A program made the translations under genes and the position numbers. A DNA stretch of 64,000 nucleotides from CAIWHR01 sp963786625 (GTDB lineage: Bacteria; Pseudomonadota; Gammaproteobacteria; Burkholderiales; Casimicrobiaceae): assembly GCA_963786625.1 (NCBI GenBank), contig CAWAZS010000001.1, forward strand, positions 310,001-374,000, in the 5' to 3' direction. The notes beneath the pieces were generated by a model. The model worked only from the letters and a program-made list of their open reading frames with translations, was not told the DNA's origin and did not search any database. This document shows, piece by piece, positions 61,420 through 64,000 of the stretch; the stretch's first letter is position 1, and the number at the start of each line of letters is the position of its first letter.

Positions 61420-61845
61420 TTGCCACAAGCTTGTAGGGTGACAAAAGTGCATTTCATCAAGCTTCTGGCGATGGCCTTGGGACTTATCGTAGCTGCCCTT
61501 GGTGTCCTTGGTGTTGCTGCTCCATCGGTTCTCCTCGAATTCGGGCGAACGTTGCAAACTTCCAATGCCCTCTACATCGTTGCAGCCGTGCGAGTGATGT
61601 TCGGCGTGATACTCCTTTGGGTCGCGCCTGCGTCACGCACACCGATAATCCTTCGCGTCCTTGGTGTATTCATCGTGATAGCGGGCGTGTTCACCCCGTT
61701 TTTCGGCGTTGAGCGGGCTCGCGCCGCGTTTGATTGGTGGTCGACCCAAGGCCCCCACTTCACGCGGGCGTGGGCCATCGTGGCCGTTGTCTTTGGTCTC
61801 TTCATCAGTTATGCCGTCACATCTCCTCGTCGGTCGGCCGACTGA
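61420..61845 (+). CDS. Small multipass membrane protein
   Basis: Up to 141 residues, about four hydrophobic segments (LLAMALGLIVAALGVLGVAAPSV, ALYIVAAVRVMFGVILLWVA, LRVLGVFIVIAGVFTPFFGV, AWAIVAVVFGLFISYAV). Family not recognised. A GTG at 61438 would give a start just before the first helix and may be the true one. Codon use is less GC-rich than the long genes. Confidence 0.55.
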   Translation: MPQACRVTKVHFIKLLAMALGLIVAALGVLGVAAPSVLLEFGRTLQTSNALYIVAAVRVMFGVILLWVAPASRTPIILRVLGVFIVIAGVFTPFFGVERARAAFDWWSTQGPHFTRAWAIVAVVFGLFISYAVTSPRRSAD

Positions 61846-61991
61846 CCCGATAAGCGCGGACGTCGTCCAAGGCATATTCGAATTGTCTGTTGCACCTGGG
61901 CGGTTTCGCTGCCGCCGCCGCGGCACAGGTTCCCGTGGTGCCTGTGGCCAACCGGGGCGCCCGGGCGATGCTGCACGACGGTCAATGCCGT

Positions 61992-63907
61992 CTAACCGCC
62001 ATCCGGCAGCTTTTGCTTTTCGGCGTGCAGCAACAGCGGCTGCAGGAGCATGCGGATCTGTTCTTGGGCGTCCGCTAACGTCGCGACGACATGCGTTGTC
62101 GCGCCACCACCGATCCGCTCTTTCGCCTTGCTCAGGTCACCTGTTGCTTCCCACAATCCCACGACCAGGTTCATTTCCGGAAACCGACGACGAAGTCGCG
62201 TACACAGGTGGCGAGCGTGCGCCACGGGCGCGGGGGGCGTGGCGGAAATGCAGACCAGAGCGGCTTTGCGCTGCCCGATTAGGTCAACCACCTCGCTGGC
62301 CGTGGCCGTGGACGAGACGGTCTCCACGAGGCAGCCACGAGGCTCCACGATTTGCGCAAGCATCATTGCGGCAATTTCGTCCGCCTCGTCGTGAGCGGGC
62401 AGGCAGACGATGCAGGGCCGCGGCAATCCGGTCCGCTCGGCAAGACTGGAATCTGCCGTCCGCCTCCTTCGTGCCGTCGCTGCTCTCCTTCTCCTGCAGT
62501 TCCTGCTGACGCTCACCCCGCTCCTGAATCATTTGCTTCAAGCTCTGCAAAATGAACTTGTGCCGGCCCTCCGCGAGTTCGCCGCGATGCCAATGCGTTT
62601 CGGCCGAGGCAAGCGCCGGGATCAGCACCGTGTCGTAGACCTCGACGAGCGGTCGTGTGCTCGAGCAACTCGTCGAGCAGTTCGGTCGCCTCTTCCTGAT
62701 CTCCCGCCAGGAGCCGCTGATAGACTCGCTTCTTGGGCTCGAACACCGGCTGGTCGCCCAGCAATGTGTCCAGGAAGGCCAGTTGGGGAACGTGCTTGCC
62801 GATCACCAACAGGCAGACGGTCAACGGCGTCGCGAGCAGCAGCCCTACGACGCCCCACAACCAAGTCCAGAAGACGGCCGCCAGCAGCACCGCCACCGCC
62901 GACACGCCCGTGTTCTTGCCATAGAGCCAAGGCTCCAGGACGTTGTTGCTGATGAGTTCCAGGACGACAAACAACCCGATCGTAAGGCTCGGCGCCATCC
63001 AGTCGCCCGAGATGGCCATCGACAGACCAATCGGCATTGCGGCGGCAATCCACGGGCCGATGTAGGGAATGAACCTCAAGGTCGTGGCCAGGATTCCCCA
63101 CAGAATGGCGTTGGGTATGCCGATCAAGTAGAGCCCGATACCCACCGTGGCGCCAAATAGAGCATTGATCAGGAACTCTGTCGCGAGGTAGTGGCTGACC
63201 CGTGTACCGGCATCTTCCAGCATCTGCGTGGTCACGGTCACATCACCCCGTCCGACCAAGCGGATGAATCGATCGCGCAGATCGTCACGACGGACCAGGA
63301 AGAACACGACAAGAACAAAAACCACACCGGCGGAGCCCAACACCTCCAGCACGGTGCCGAACATTCCACCAAAGACCTGAAGCGGGCTCGCCGGCGAGGA
63401 GATCACCCGGACCGAGTACGGCCATTCGGTGGTCCCCTGCGGCGCCTGGGCCGGTCCTATCTGCGGCAGGTTCTCGCTCATTCCCTGCGCTGTTCTTGTT
63501 GCCTTGCTCAGCGCGTCGCCGACACGGGCATTCGCCGAGTGCAGCTTCGCTTTCAGATTGCTCTCGTACTCCGGCAGTTTGGGGGCCAGGTCGGTCACTT
63601 GAACAACGGCCGTCCATGTTGCCGCGCCGAGCACCGTGAAACCCACGATGACCGTTACCAGCACCGCCGGAATCCGGCCGAGCCTGAGCCGCTCGAGCCA
63701 GTCACACACCGGGCTCAACAGGAAGCTCAACAGCACGGCCAGTGCCATCGGCGCCAGCACGCCCTTGGCAAGATAAAGTGCCGCAACGACCACGGCGATC
63801 GATGCCAGCATCCATGCTGATCTGGCCAAATTGGTCGGACGGTGCCATGTGATTTGTTTCCGACGATTTCGATCACGTCGACTTACGGGATCGACCTCCC
63901 CGGTCAT
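61992..63907 (-). CDS. Long AI-2E-family permease with B12-binding-like C-terminus (frame breaks)
   Basis: About 635 residues when joined. Seen: PerM/AI-2E permease with LARSAWMLASIAVVVAALYLAKGVLAPMALAVLLSFLLSPV, GVVFVLVVFFLVRRDDLR, LRFIPYIGPWIAAAMP, VLEPWLYGKNTGVSAVAVLLAAVFWTWLWG and eight membrane segments, then a cytosolic tail DTVLIPALASAETHWHRGEL that runs into a Rossmann-like domain (RPCIVCLPAHDEADEIAAMM ... LVCISATPPAPVAHARHLC) resembling a cobalamin-binding domain. Frame changes occur near 62640 and 62470. The start is uncertain: ATG 63907 is used, and the frame is still open to ATG 63991 near the window edge. No proven link to autoinducer-2. Confidence 0.75.
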
Positions 63908-64000
63908 GCGGTGAAGCGATTGGGGCGCTACACTTGCTGGGACAACCGAATAGGGGAGGCGGGGTGAACCTCGACCGATCGCGTGGTGCATTTGACCTGG

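Overview
The window is about 64 kb of very GC-rich DNA (G/C-dominated third codon positions, long antisense open frames). Phasins, an IHF-alpha-like protein, an imuA-imuB-dnaE2 mutasome, GcvA-type LysR regulators and an arsenosugar gene set all point to an environmental betaproteobacterium (Burkholderiales/Nitrosomonadales-like). The species cannot be named from the sequence. Many otherwise sound genes carry one or several single-base frame breaks (rtcB, prs, arsS, the M14 peptidase, the cytochrome b, dinB, imuB, mtrA, mtrB, the AI-2E-family permease). Long genes such as lon, groEL, dnaE2 and the GGDEF/EAL gene are intact. The breaks look mostly like residual long-read or assembly errors and are flagged in each entry.

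Layout. 1-10 kb: RNA repair (archease, RtcB), a PRPP synthetase, a kinase-like protein on the opposite strand, then a stress run of a second-type GroEL, thioredoxin 2, Hsp20 and Lon. 10-13 kb: lipoprotein, HD-domain protein and three small genes ending in an IHF-alpha-like protein. 13-17.6 kb (minus strand): arsenosugar cluster of FAD disulfide reductase, TVP38-like membrane protein, ArsS radical SAM protein and a fused two-domain glycosyltransferase. 17.6-21.1 kb: DnaE2. 21-26 kb: M14 carboxypeptidase, MFS permease, cytochrome b and a sulfite-oxidase-like molybdoenzyme. 26-31 kb: a methyltransferase-DUF4422 fusion, then a LysR gene divergent from a secreted alpha/beta hydrolase and a cyclophilin-like protein. 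31-36.5 kb (minus): lexA, GST, VOC protein, imuA, dinB, imuB. 36.7-43 kb: alcohol dehydrogenase, phasin, prepilin and a GGDEF/EAL protein. 43-45.5 kb: LysR regulator, two tiny membrane proteins, tRNA-Leu(UAA). 45.6-49.5 kb (minus): a decaheme MtrA-type cytochrome and an MtrB-type porin whose C-terminus is fused to an OmpA peptidoglycan-binding domain. 50-53.6 kb: arsR, arsC, an Acr3 remnant and arsM, plus a redoxin/DsbD-like protein. 53.8-64 kb: retropepsin-PDZ protein, Crp/Fnr regulator, and a stress-type set of small proteins including decayed copA, osmC and BON genes, ending in a long AI-2E-family permease.

Two themes stand out. First, an MtrAB-like conduit for moving electrons across the outer membrane has a porin anchored by its own OmpA domain, an arrangement I do not know from characterised MtrB/PioB/MtoB proteins. 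Second, palindromic repeats (a TCCGGCTTCAGCCGGA family and a GGGGTCAG-ended hairpin family) are concentrated in the SOS mutasome. They sit in frame inside dnaE2 at four places and inside imuB, and one supplies the lexA stop codon. lexA and dnaE2 share a candidate operator, ACCGTA-N6-TACGG(C/T), unlike the E. coli LexA box. Arsenic chemistry appears at two separate loci (arsenosugar synthesis, and arsR-arsC-arsM), and the arsenite exporter gene is reduced to a stub.
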